Of a stretch of DNA of 64,000 nucleotides, positions 43,653 to 52,903 are shown in pieces (positions within the stretch are counted from its first letter, which is position 1; each line of letters opens with the position of its first letter). Under the pieces are notes generated by a model. It was not told where the DNA came from. It made no database searches and worked only from the letters and a program-made list of their open reading frames with translations. The position numbers and the translations under genes were made by a program. The stretch is taken from contig SMYC01000069.1 in NCBI GenBank assembly GCA_004356105.1, positions 24,420-88,419 of the forward strand, in the 5' to 3' direction. The stretch comes from Acidobacteriota bacterium (lineage in GTDB: Bacteria; Acidobacteriota; Vicinamibacteria; Marinacidobacterales; SMYC01).

Positions 43653-44426
43653 ATGACGACGCGATACGGCGCGCTTGCTTTGGCGCTCGTGACGGCGCTC
43701 GCGCTCGTTGTGCCGTGGCTGTCGCCCTATCGTCACGACGCGATCGATCTCTCGTCGATCAAAGACCCTCCGGGCGCGACGCATTGGATGGGAACCGACG
43801 AGCTCGGGCGCGACGTGGCGACGCGTGTTCTTACTGGAACACGTCTCTCTCTCGTGATCGGGCTATTGGGCGCGCTCGTGGCCACGAGCATCGGGGCCGG
43901 GCTCGGGGCGCTCGCGGGCTATTACGGTGGTCTCGTCGACGCGATGTTGATGCGGCTCGTCGACCTTCAGCTTTCGGTGCCGCTCTTGCCAATCTTGATC
44001 GTGGCGTCCGCGCTCATGCGCCCTTCGGTCGCTCTCCTCGTCTTGATGGTGGCGGCTTTCGCGTGGATGGAGCCGGCGCGCATCACCCGCGGCGAGCTCT
44101 TACGACTCAAGGAGCAGGACTTCACCGAAGCCGCGCGCGCCATTGGCGCGTCGGACGCACGCGTCATTATCAAGCACCTTCTTCCCAACGCCCTCGGCCC
44201 TTTGAGCGTTGCCGCGACGATTCTCGTGGGCCGCGTGATTGTGATGGAGTCGGTGTTGAGCTTTCTCGGGCTCGGGGTGCAACCGCCCGAGCCGAGCCTG
44301 GGGAACTTGCTCTATGGCGCCCAAGCCTCACTGGCCACCGAGCCCTGGCTCGCGATCTTCCCGGGAATGTTCATTTTCTGGATCGTGCTCTCGGTGAACT
44401 TGCTCGGCGACGAGCTACGGCAGTGA
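43653..44426 (+). CDS. peptide ABC transporter permease, DppC-like
   Basis: A 257-residue permease, second half of the channel. Family features are [21 protein letters not shown], the EAA loop ([21 protein letters not shown]) and the [18 protein letters not shown] ending. The ATG at 43653 lies 4 bp after the previous stop; the frame is open further upstream but only in overlap. No ATPase gene follows: the next sequence is a remnant on the other strand. Confidence 0.92.
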   Translation: MTTRYGALALALVTALALVVPWLSPYRHDAIDLSSIKDPPGATHWMGTDELGRDVATRVLTGTRLSLVIGLLGALVATSIGAGLGALAGYYGGLVDAMLMRLVDLQLSVPLLPILIVASALMRPSVALLVLMVAAFAWMEPARITRGELLRLKEQDFTEAARAIGASDARVIIKHLLPNALGPLSVAATILVGRVIVMESVLSFLGLGVQPPEPSLGNLLYGAQASLATEPWLAIFPGMFIFWIVLSVNLLGDELRQ

Positions 44427-44560
44427 GTCTTTCTTCTTGTCTTGGGGCTTCTTGTCTTTGGGCATCGGCTTTCTTGGCAGCTTTTCATCCCTCATCGCCG
44501 CGTGATAGAGAAACGACGCCATGATCACCGATGCCTGCTTGAGATCGTCCTCGCGAGATG
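44415..44560 (-). pseudogene. M28-type peptidase, C-terminal remnant
   Basis: The minus strand gives [20 protein letters not shown] followed by [14 protein letters not shown] and ends at a stop at 44415. This is the usual C-terminal helix and LPRKP tail of M28 zinc peptidases. Nothing upstream matches. It overlaps the end of the permease gene by 12 bp. The stretch 44561-44670 holds nothing recognisable. Confidence 0.45.
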
Positions 44561-44670
44561 GACTTACTCGGCAGGACCCATTGCTTTACAGAACAACGGT
44601 GGCCTCATTCGATTCCGCGCCGTGCAAGTGAAGCCGCTTTGACACTTGCGCGCTGTGGCGGAACGACAGC

Positions 44671-46182
44671 TCAGCGTGAGCGTGGCTCGAGCAGGATCTC
44701 TCCGAGGATGAGCGCTTCAGCATAGTTCTGACGTGTCCATCCCTTGGACCGCTTCGTCGTTGCAACGGCGCGCTTGGTCCGCGGCTTCGGGGCGCTTTTC
44801 TCCCTCAGCGATTCGTAGAGGCTCGCGTGGATTGTGGCGAGGGCGTCGGGAGATTCGATAGCTGCGTCGATGGCGCCCGCGACGAGCGCTCGCGCGGAGC
44901 CTCGTGCGCGCTCACCGGCCGGAAGCGCCACCCTTGCGTCGTGCGCGTCGTGTGCCTGGCTGCTCCAATCGGAAAGCCCTGGCGCGTATTCGAGCCGCGT
45001 GCCGGAAAGTGAGGCGAGCGGGGCTTGGAACATTTGGTCGACGAGGCTCGCGGCTGCCTCGAGAACGTCCGCGGCCGGTAGGCGTGACATGGAGCCCACG
45101 AAGCCGAGCATGGACGGCTCGCCGTGGGTCGCGTCCCACGCGTTGCGGACCTCCGCGGCTTCGGAGTCGTAGCCCATGCGCGTGAGCCATTGTGCCGTCA
45201 TGTGGATGCGCAGGTGGAGTGGAGGCTCATCGTGGATGCTGCCATCCGTGTTGAGTTTTATGGAGGTCACGTTGGCTGGGGCATCGGGTTGGGCGTAGAG
45301 CCGCGCGAGAGCGCGGAGATAGGCGGGGCCGAAGAAAAGAGCGCCGACCGCGTCGGCGAGGATACGATGGAGCCAGGACGCGAAGAGAACACGCGTGATC
45401 GCGGTAGCGTCGGCGCCGATCCGTGCTTCGTTAGCGCCGAGTCCGAGCTCATCGTGGATTTCCTGGTGCAGCTCCGGAGCGCTACTCTCGATGTAGCGTG
45501 TGAGAGGGTCGGCGAAGAGCGACCAGTGAGAAGGATCCGACATCGCTGAGCGCGGAACGAACAGGGTAAACGGGGCGAGCGGGGAGGTGCGCAGCCGATC
45601 GTCTCCTGCAACGTCCCAGACGATGGCGACCGGCGGGGCGAGACTACCGTCCGCTTTCTCGGCCTTGTAGAAATCCGCGACGAGACGATCGGCGATGAGG
45701 CCCGGCCCTTGAATCTCGGGCCGGGCCCGGATCGTCGAATGCATCCGCCCTGCTTGTATTACGTTGCGATGGAACGCGATCGAAGTATCTGCTTGCCGCA
45801 AGACGTCCGTTTGGTTCTCCGACCTCTCGCCGACATTTGGGGCGAGCTCGCGCCGAAACGCCACGGCCTCGTTGCGAAACCGCTCGTGGTGAAACGCGAC
45901 TTGAGCCCGGACTTTCTCGTCGAGCTCGAGAAGGGCCGCCTCGCTCTCCTTTTCCATCTGTCCGAGCGCTTCGATCGCATCCTTGGCCGGGTCCGGGTCG
46001 GCTGTCCGCACGGGGAGCTGGGGTGGGACCTTCGGGAGCTCGGTGCGCTCGCGCAGGGGCTGACGTGTCGGCGGCCGCGGCGGCGGTTTGGCTTTCGCCT
46101 TCCTTTTCTTGGCGGCACCTAGCGCTGTCGAGACGAGCCAATAGAGGGCGAGCGCGATGTAGAAATAGTCTCCGGAATCCAT
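44671..46182 (-). CDS. unrecognised membrane-anchored protein
   Basis: A 503-residue protein in the FloA/NfeD operon. One N-terminal membrane helix (about 5-24, YFYIALALYWLVSTALGAA) is followed by a basic Pro-rich segment (about 25-60), a possible coiled coil (about 68-115), and a large soluble domain with no family I know. HQEIHDELGLGANEAR in the middle looks partly like a metal-binding helix, but does not fit HExxH. The start is the first ATG in frame. Its position suggests a role in membrane microdomains, which is inference only. Confidence 0.7.
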   Translation of the reverse strand: MDSGDYFYIALALYWLVSTALGAAKKRKAKAKPPPRPPTRQPLRERTELPKVPPQLPVRTADPDPAKDAIEALGQMEKESEAALLELDEKVRAQVAFHHERFRNEAVAFRRELAPNVGERSENQTDVLRQADTSIAFHRNVIQAGRMHSTIRARPEIQGPGLIADRLVADFYKAEKADGSLAPPVAIVWDVAGDDRLRTSPLAPFTLFVPRSAMSDPSHWSLFADPLTRYIESSAPELHQEIHDELGLGANEARIGADATAITRVLFASWLHRILADAVGALFFGPAYLRALARLYAQPDAPANVTSIKLNTDGSIHDEPPLHLRIHMTAQWLTRMGYDSEAAEVRNAWDATHGEPSMLGFVGSMSRLPAADVLEAAASLVDQMFQAPLASLSGTRLEYAPGLSDWSSQAHDAHDARVALPAGERARGSARALVAGAIDAAIESPDALATIHASLYESLREKSAPKPRTKRAVATTKRSKGWTRQNYAEALILGEILLEPRSR

Positions 46183-46188
46183 CGGTAC

Positions 46189-46320
46189 CTATCTCTTCGA
46201 ACGCGCGGACTTCCGCCCCTTCGGCGGAGCGAGTGCGATGGCAAGAACGAGCCGCTCGCGGAGCCGCTTCCGTTTCCGAAACAGCTCCGCGATACGGATC
46301 TTCTTACGTTTCGTCGCCAC
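46189..46320 (-). CDS. possible small basic protein
   Basis: A possible 43-residue, very Lys/Arg-rich peptide ([21 protein letters not shown]) starting at GTG 46320 inside the end of floA and ending 7 bp before the next gene. The composition and overlap with floA suggest translational coupling, but there is no homology to support it. It could be a chance open frame. Confidence 0.3.
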   Translation of the reverse strand: MATKRKKIRIAELFRKRKRLRERLVLAIALAPPKGRKSARSKR

Positions 46321-47290
46321 CCGATCCCTCGTCTTCCGAATCGGCGGAGCGCGAGATAGCGTCGCGCATCTTGGTGTCGGAGACGACATTCTTCATGTTG
46401 TAGTAGTCCATGACCCCGAGATTGCCGTCGCGAAAAGCTTGCGCCATCGCGAGTGGCACTTCCGCTTCGGCCTCGACAACTTTGGCGCGCATCTCGTGGA
46501 CGCGCGCTTTCATCTCTTGCTCCTGCGCGACCGCCATCGCGCGGCGGCCCTCCGCCTTGGCTTGCGCGATCTGCTTGTCGGCTTCGGCCTGTTCGGTCTG
46601 GAGCTTGGCGCCGATATTGGCTCCGACGTCGACATCGGCGATGTCGATGGAGAGGATCTCGAACGCGGTTCCGGCGTCGAGACCCTTCGCCAACACGGTC
46701 TTCGAGATCGCGTCGGGGTTCTCGAGCACCGATTTGTGGCTATCCGACGAGCCGATGGTCGAGACGATGCCCTCCCCGACGCGTGCGATGATGGTCTCTT
46801 CACCGGCGCCGCCGACGAGGCGATCGATGTCGGCGCGCACGGTGACGCGGCTCAAAGCGGTGAGCTGAATGCCGTCTTTCGCAACGGCGGCGACTTTGGG
46901 CGTCGTGATGACTTTCGGGTTGACGCTCATCTGAACGGCTTCGAGCACGTCGCGTCCCGCGAGATCGATCGCGGTGGCTTGCGTGAACGAGAGCTTGATG
47001 TTGGCTTTGTCGGCGGAAATAAGCGCGTTCACGACGCGCGCGACATTTCCGCCCGCAAGGAAGTGCGCTTCGAGCTCATCCACGGTTACGTTGAGGCCCG
47101 CTTTGACGGCGCTGATGCGCGGTTTGACGATCATGGATGGAGGCACGCGGCGGAGCCGCATCGCGATGAGCGTAAAGATGCTGACCGACGCGCCGGAAGA
47201 AAAGGCCGCAATCCACAGCCCGAGCGGCACGAAGTAAGAAAGTATCGCCAGGCCGACGAGAACCAACAGAGCAAGGGCAGAGAGTCCCAT
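46304..47290 (-). CDS. floA: flotillin-like protein FloA
   Basis: A 328-residue scaffold of membrane microdomains. Two N-terminal hydrophobic segments (about 4-22 and 25-45) are followed by a PHB/SPFH domain ([52 protein letters not shown] region) and a coiled region rich in Glu/Ala/Gln ([20 protein letters not shown]). The order with two NfeD-type genes upstream is the classical arrangement. Confidence 0.92.
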   Translation of the reverse strand: MGLSALALLVLVGLAILSYFVPLGLWIAAFSSGASVSIFTLIAMRLRRVPPSMIVKPRISAVKAGLNVTVDELEAHFLAGGNVARVVNALISADKANIKLSFTQATAIDLAGRDVLEAVQMSVNPKVITTPKVAAVAKDGIQLTALSRVTVRADIDRLVGGAGEETIIARVGEGIVSTIGSSDSHKSVLENPDAISKTVLAKGLDAGTAFEILSIDIADVDVGANIGAKLQTEQAEADKQIAQAKAEGRRAMAVAQEQEMKARVHEMRAKVVEAEAEVPLAMAQAFRDGNLGVMDYYNMKNVVSDTKMRDAISRSADSEDEGSGGDET

Positions 47291-47309
47291 GAACTAAACC
47301 TCCTTCTAA

Positions 47310-47792
47310 TTAATCTTCGTTTTCCGTGGCAGCCGCTTCGACCACGACGCGGGAGCCTCGGACTTCGGTAACGACAACACGCGTCTGCGTGTCGATGAAC
47401 TCGCCTTCGGTGACGACGCTTTGGCGGAGCTCGCCAAAGCGGGCTAAGCCAGCCGGTCTCAGATCGGATTCCGTGACACCGAGCTCTCCGGGCTCGAGCG
47501 CTGTCTCCGCCGCTTTGGCGGTCGCGAGCGTCGACGAGTGTACGACATTTCGGCCGAAGCGTGTTTTCGGAAGCCACCACATCGCGGCCGTGATGGAGCC
47601 GAGTACGAGCACGATGGTGAACGTTCCCAACGCGGGGCCGAACTCCTGATAGGCGAGATAGCAACCTGCCCCGAGGCTGAGAAGCCCGGCAATCCCCGGG
47701 ACCCCGAAGCCGGGGATGACGAACGCCTCGACCGCCAGCAAGAGATAGCCCGCGACGAGAAGTGCTACGACGGTCAGGGTCGGCTCGCTCAA
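47310..47792 (-). CDS. NfeD-like protein, short form
   Basis: A 160-residue protein with three or four membrane helices (about 5-30, 30-50, 55-75) including the VIPGFGVPGIAGLLSL motif, and a C-terminal OB-fold NfeD domain (GELGVTESDLRPAGLARFGE, VVTEGEFIDTQTRVVVTEVRG). A TTG start at 47792 overlaps the stop of the larger NfeD gene (TTGA). The upstream ATG in frame extends into that gene and is less likely. It is the usual partner of flotillins. Confidence 0.82.
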   Translation of the reverse strand: MSEPTLTVVALLVAGYLLLAVEAFVIPGFGVPGIAGLLSLGAGCYLAYQEFGPALGTFTIVLVLGSITAAMWWLPKTRFGRNVVHSSTLATAKAAETALEPGELGVTESDLRPAGLARFGELRQSVVTEGEFIDTQTRVVVTEVRGSRVVVEAAATENED

Positions 47793-49171
47793 GTGTCCTC
47801 GCGCACGATAGCATTTCCGGAACGCCAAGCGACGATCGTCACTCGCGCGCCGATGCCGATGAAATCACCTTCGGAGACGGCGTCGATGCGCGCGCCGTCG
47901 ATCTTGACCTTGCCCGCGGGGCGCAAGTCCGTAATGGCTTCGCCCGCGGTTCCGAGCGGAAAGCTTTCTTTCTCGCCTTCGTCATGCGAGCTGAACCCGT
48001 CTTCGGCTTTGAGCGTTTCGCTCAACACCAAGCGACGCGCGGTACGCGACGATGGCAGGAATCGCAGCAGGAGAACGCCGGCGACTCCCGCGCCGACGAT
48101 TGCGGTCGACACCGTGAAGAGCGCTTCGTTGAGAAATCCCAGATCCCAAGATACGCGGAGATCGAGTGCGAGAAGCGACATGACGACGCCGGCGAACATC
48201 AATGCCGCCCCGCTGACGCCGGCAATGCCGAAGCCGGGGATGACGAGAAGCTCGATGAGTACGAGCACGCCGCCGAGCGCGAAGAGAAGAAGCTCCTCCC
48301 AGCCCGCGAGCTGCGCGACATGGTGGCCGAAGAAAAACGTGGCGAGCGACAAAACGCCAAGAGCGCCGGGAAGCCCGAACCCGGGATGCTGGATCTCGAC
48401 ATAGATCCCGAGCATTCCGAGCATGAGCAAGATGGAGGTCACCTGGGGGTCCGAGACGACCCGGGCTAGCGACTCGGCCCATGAGAGCGAGCGATCGAGA
48501 ACGGTTGCGCCCGACAAGCCCAAAACTTCGAGCACTTCGTCCACCGTGGCAGCTTCGTGGTCGGCGATCTCGAGTGCTAACGCCTCTACGGTGCTGAGCG
48601 TGAGCACTTTGCCTTTCTCGACGACCCCCTCGATCTCGATCTCACGGTCCACCATGGCCTCGGCGATGTCGCCGCGACGCCCGCGCGTCTCCGCGGTGGT
48701 GCGCATCTCGGTACGCATGTAGGACATCATTTTTTCATCGACCGCGGTTGGCTCTTCCGATCCGCCTCCCGCGTAAATAGGTGTCGCGGCGCCTATGGAG
48801 CCGCCGGGAGCGATGACGATGTCTTCGCAAGCAAGAGATATGAGAGCGCCCGCCGAGATGGCGCGCGGGTGGATGAACGCAACAGTGCGCACGGGCGATT
48901 CGAGAAGCACGTCGCGGATGAGCACCGCCGCGTCCACGCGCCCACCGAAAGTGTCGATGTCGAGGAGCACGACTGAGCCTTCGATCGCCGAGGCCTCCTC
49001 GACGACGCGCGCAACGAACGGTGCGAGCCCGTGATCGATCGTGCCTTCGATGGGGACCCGAAACACCGTCGGCGTTTCATCGCTTTGGACACCGAGAGCA
49101 CGGCCGAGCAAAGCTGTGAGAACGAGAAGCAGCCAAGCAGCTTTGATGTGCGATCGAGGTTTCTTTGTCAC
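47789..49171 (-). CDS. NfeD protease-type protein, long form (ClpP-fold plus NfeD)
   Basis: About 460 residues. A signal peptide or anchor (about 8-28) is followed by a ClpP-like serine protease domain, with VVLLDIDTFGGRVDAA, the Ser-containing AISAGALISLACEDIV and an ATPIYAGG-type region. Then come four or more membrane helices (HPGFGLPGALG, VIPGFGIAGVSG) and a C-terminal NfeD OB domain. The catalytic Ser is in ISAGAL. A GTG start at 49171 with AAGGA 5 nt before it is preferred over upstream ATGs, which lack a leader-like sequence. Confidence 0.87.
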   Translation of the reverse strand: MTKKPRSHIKAAWLLLVLTALLGRALGVQSDETPTVFRVPIEGTIDHGLAPFVARVVEEASAIEGSVVLLDIDTFGGRVDAAVLIRDVLLESPVRTVAFIHPRAISAGALISLACEDIVIAPGGSIGAATPIYAGGGSEEPTAVDEKMMSYMRTEMRTTAETRGRRGDIAEAMVDREIEIEGVVEKGKVLTLSTVEALALEIADHEAATVDEVLEVLGLSGATVLDRSLSWAESLARVVSDPQVTSILLMLGMLGIYVEIQHPGFGLPGALGVLSLATFFFGHHVAQLAGWEELLLFALGGVLVLIELLVIPGFGIAGVSGAALMFAGVVMSLLALDLRVSWDLGFLNEALFTVSTAIVGAGVAGVLLLRFLPSSRTARRLVLSETLKAEDGFSSHDEGEKESFPLGTAGEAITDLRPAGKVKIDGARIDAVSEGDFIGIGARVTIVAWRSGNAIVREDT

Positions 49172-49563
49172 GTCATCCTTCGGATGGAGCCCAGCGCTGT
49201 CGTTGTGGTGGTTCTGAAATCGGCTGTCCACATTGTATAACAGCGTCCGAGCGGTGGGGAAAGGCGGCAGGGGTGTTTGCCTTGACTTGACGGGTAGACC
49301 GGCCCAATGTCGCTGTTTTCTTTGGTGCGCACCGCGCTGTCTTGCCGTTGTGTGCGTTTCGTCGGCGCTCGGTCGGCCTATTTCCGAATATGCCCCGCAA
49401 TCGCTCGCCACGCTCGCCTACGACGCTTTGGCCGAAGAGATCGAGACGGGCATCGCGAAGCGCCGATTGAAGTTTCGGCCCAGCGACCTCCCTCACGCCG
49501 CGTCCTACGGTTCGTCGCTCCCCCGCTCCGATGAGATGCGCTCCGCCATCGGGCGTCGAGTGA
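49172..49563. other. region without recognisable genes
   Basis: About 390 bp between the divergent NfeD and PadR genes. Open frames exist on both strands but none has family similarity. It presumably holds the promoters of both operons, but I see no clear -35/-10 pair for either. Confidence 0.4.
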
Positions 49564-49618
49564 AAATACCTCTCGGCACGCTATATCGCGCTATGATACA
49601 TCTGATTGAGAGGTATTT
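49564..49618. promoter_or_regulatory. perfect 11-bp inverted repeat before padR, operator candidate
   Basis: AAATACCTCTC at 49564-49574 and GAGAGGTATTT at 49608-49618 are perfect inverted repeats separated by 33 bp. The enclosed sequence contains a TATGAT -10-like element. The right arm includes the GAGAGG ribosome site 7 nt before the padR start codon. PadR dimers typically bind dyads over their own promoters, so autorepression is likely. Confidence 0.6.
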
Positions 49619-49620
49619 CG

Positions 49621-49938
49621 ATGTCGCTGAGCTTGCCCATGCTCCAAATCCTGCTATCCCTTGTCGACGAAGACCGTCATGGCTACGGAATCTTACTCGA
49701 GATCGAGAGCCGTACTGGTGAGACGCGCCTCGGAACGGGGACGCTCTACACGGCGCTCAAGCGCTTGCTCGGAAAAGGGCTCATCGAAGAAGCTCTCGAC
49801 CGGCCGGTCACGGAGCTCGACGATCCTCGACGCCGCTACTATCGGATGACCGCCGCGGGTCGCGAAGCAGCCGAGCACGAAGCCGCGCGGCTAGCACGTG
49901 TTGTCGGCATGGCGCGCGAGAAAGAGCTCTTGTCATGA
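49621..49938 (+). CDS. PadR-family transcriptional regulator
   Basis: A 105-residue winged-helix repressor. The PadR core is present: MLQILLSLVDEDRHGYGILLE, the recognition region TGTLYTALKRLLGKGLIEE, and the wing RRRYYRMTAAGREAAEHEA. The ATG at 49621 is chosen because GAGAGG lies 7 nt upstream. The stop overlaps the start of the ADOP permease gene (ATGA). This PadR-ADOP pairing is typical of Acidobacteriota. Confidence 0.9.
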   Translation: MSLSLPMLQILLSLVDEDRHGYGILLEIESRTGETRLGTGTLYTALKRLLGKGLIEEALDRPVTELDDPRRRYYRMTAAGREAAEHEAARLARVVGMAREKELLS

Positions 49939-52603
49939 AATGCCTGGCGCGTGCGTGCTACCGGCTGTGCCTTCTTGTCTACCCGGAGGATTTCAGGCGG
50001 CAGTTCGAGAGCTCGATGGTCGCGACTTTCGACGAGCTCGTCCGAAGCCGCGGGACCATCAGCGTCCTATCGCGCGAAGTGCTCGACGTGCTCGTGCAAG
50101 GTTTGCGCGAGCGGGCCGCCCGCGGCCGCCGAAGCCGTCCCAACAAAACAGCGTCCACCGCCGAGCTATGGCTCAAAGACCTTCGCTATGCGGCGAGGAC
50201 GCTCGTAAGAAGCCCGTCTTTCGCTCTCGTTGTCGTTGTCTCGCTCGCGCTCGGCATCGGCGCCAACACCGCGATCTTCACTCTCGTCAACGCCATGCTC
50301 TTGAAGCCGATGCCCGTCAAAGCGCCCGAAGAGCTCGTCGCGGTCTATGCGATGCGGCCCACCCATCGTTTCCCGAGCAACTTCAGCTACCAGAACTATC
50401 TCGACCTTCGCGAGGAAAAGAAGATCTTCAGAGACCTCGTCGGGTTCTACGGCTCTCCCGTGAGCTTGCACGCTTCGAGCGAGCCCGAGCTCGTTTGGAG
50501 CGAGTTGGTCACCGAGAACTACTTCGAGGGCCTGGGCGTTTCGGCGGCATCGGGGCGGCTCTTCGAAAGCACGGACGTCGAGGCGCCCGTCGTGGTGTTG
50601 AGCTACGAGTTTTGGAGGCGACGTTTTCTCGGCGCCGTGGATGTCGTGGGCCGCGTGGTGCGCTTGAACGGTCATGCCTTCACTGTCCTAGGCGTCGCGG
50701 CGCCCGGCTTTACCGGAGCCAAGATGCTCGGCTTCAATCCCGACTTGTGGGTGCCCCTCACGTGGCATCGGCAGATTCATCCCGGCGATGATGGGCTTCT
50801 CGAGAGGCGCCATGGAGGTTGGCTGAACGTGCGCGGCCGCTTGGCGCCAGGCGTCACGCTCGCCGAGGCCCAAGCAGCGCTTGGAACCATCGCCGCGCGC
50901 CTCGAAGCTGCGTACCCCGAAGCGAACAAGGACTGGCAGCTCCACGTTTACAAATCCCCGCGCAAGACCGAGCCGTTTCTCGAGGTCATGACGGGCGGTG
51001 CTATTCCTGTTGCGGCGGGTGCGCTTCTCGCGATCGTTCTGATCGTCCTTCTCGTCGCTTGCGCGAACGTCGCCAGCCTGCAGCTCGCGCGCTCGATGGG
51101 GCGCGAGAAAGAAATGGCGCTGCGAATCTCGCTGGGCGCGTCGAGGCGACAGATCCTCCGCCAGCTCTTGCTCGAAAGCCTGTTGCTGTGCACTGCGGCG
51201 GGCTTATTAGGCCTATGGCTCGGCGGCCGGCTCTTGAACCTGGCTCTGCGGATGAACCCCGTGCTCGACTTCTCTGTGGATTTCGGCGCGACGACGGTTG
51301 CTGACGCGCGGGTCCTCGGCTTTACGCTGGTTGTCTCTGTTTTGGCCGGGCTCGTGTCGGGACTCTTGCCGGCTGCAAGAGCGTCGCGCCGTGACGTAGC
51401 GGCGACGCTTGCGGAGCGTGGCTCGAGCGGTCGCGGCGCCGGGCGGCGCTTCATCGTGATCCCTCAGCTTGCATTGTCGCTCGTGGCCCTCGTCGTCGCG
51501 GGATTGCTCATCCGGAGCTTCGACAACATGAAGGCGGCGAGCCCAGGATTCGATACGGAGTCCATAGCGCTCGCCTCGTTCAATCTCGAGTTACAGGGTT
51601 ACGACAAAGCCGAGGCCCGCGAGCTCGGCCGCCAGTTGCTCGACCGTATGCGAGGACTTCCGGAAATCTCCGCCGCGAGCTTGGCCTTTCCGCTGCCGCT
51701 CGATGCGTACCAAGAATCTGCGGTCGTCGTGCCGATGGACGCCGCTCTCGGCCAGGAAGAAGAAGAGCTCTGGCTCTCATACAGCGCGGTTAGCGAGGAT
51801 TACTTCGAGACGATAGGAACGCCGCTCTTGGCGGGACGAGGATTTCGACGAGAAGACAGCGAGGAGCGCCCGCTCGTGGCGGTGGTCAACGAGACCATGC
51901 GCGCAAGATGTGGCCGGAAGAGAGCGCGCTCGGCGGGCAATTTCGGCTCGGCCGCGAGGGCGACGTTGTTGAAGTTGTCGGCGTAGCACGCGACGGAAAG
52001 TACATGACGCTCGGCGAAGCGCCGCAGCCCTACATGTACCTCGCGCTCTCGCAATTCCATCACACGCCGGTGACGCTGGTGATGCGCTCGGACGCCTCTT
52101 TGCCCGAGCTCGAATCGCGGCTGCGCGGCGAGCTCCGTGCTCTCGATGAGACGTTGCCTATCTTCGGCGTGAAGACCATCGAGCAGTTTCTCGAGCGCAC
52201 CCTCGCGGGCCCTCGAGCGATGGCCTACAGTGTTGCGTTCTTCGCGCTTCTCGCCATCACCCTTGCGATCGTGGGCATTTACGGGCTCATGAGCTTCACC
52301 GTTTCCCAGAAAAGTCGCGAGCTCGGCATCCGCATGGCGCTCGGCGCACAAAAACGCGACGTCGTCGCTCTCTTCGTGCGTCAGACGGCGAGCATCGTCG
52401 CGCTCGGCGTTGTCTTTGGCTTGGTCTTGGCGTGGATGTCGAGCCGTGTTTTGACGAGCTTGCTCTTCGGTGTCGGCGCAGAGGCTTTTGCGATTTTTGC
52501 GGCCGCGGCCTTACTACTCACCGTTGTCGGTTTGGCGGGCGGCTATGTGCCGGCTCGCCGAGCCGCGAAGCTCGACCCGCTCGTCGCATTGCGCCACGAC
52601 TGA
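49935..52603 (+). pseudogene. ADOP-type MacB/FtsX permease, one frameshift
   Basis: An 880-codon permease. A leader domain (MKCLARACYRLCLLVYPEDF RRQ type) and helix precede a MacB periplasmic domain, then an FtsX domain, a second periplasmic domain and a second FtsX domain. The frame breaks near 51900 in ATGCGCGCAAG: adding one G restores ETMARKMWPEE and the frame then runs 51908-52603 (GEAPQPYMYLALSQFHH, ending ALRHD). Everything else is intact, so this is either a very recent mutation or a sequence error. Confidence 0.8.
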
Positions 52604-52642
52604 GAGCACGTGTCGCGGTGGCGAGATCTTGTTGGAACGAGG

Positions 52643-52826
52643 TCATCCGTCTACGGAAATCATGAGCTGAAACTCGGGAGCTCGCTCAATCTGCTCGAGC
52701 CGTGAATCCATATCGGCATATAGCTGAATGGCTTCACGTATGATGACGCTAAGATTTCAGGGCACGGTGGGCGGCCAGTTCCTCGAGCAGCTCATTATCG
52801 TGTTCCCGGTCGTCTAGCGGGAGAAG
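52643..52826 (-). pseudogene. ribbon-helix-helix antitoxin-like remnant
   Basis: The minus strand reads NELLEELAAHRAL, then changes frame to LSVIIREAIQLYADMDSRLEQ and ends at ISVDG plus a stop. The second part has the look of a CopG/RHH dimer helix. No start codon or toxin gene is seen. The rest of 52604-52903 contains nothing else recognisable. Confidence 0.35.
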
Positions 52827-52903
52827 GTAGCGTAGTCAACACTATTCATGAATGATGTGTAACTAGCGAGCCCGACTCCCGAAGTATAGACTTTGCATGA
52901 GCC

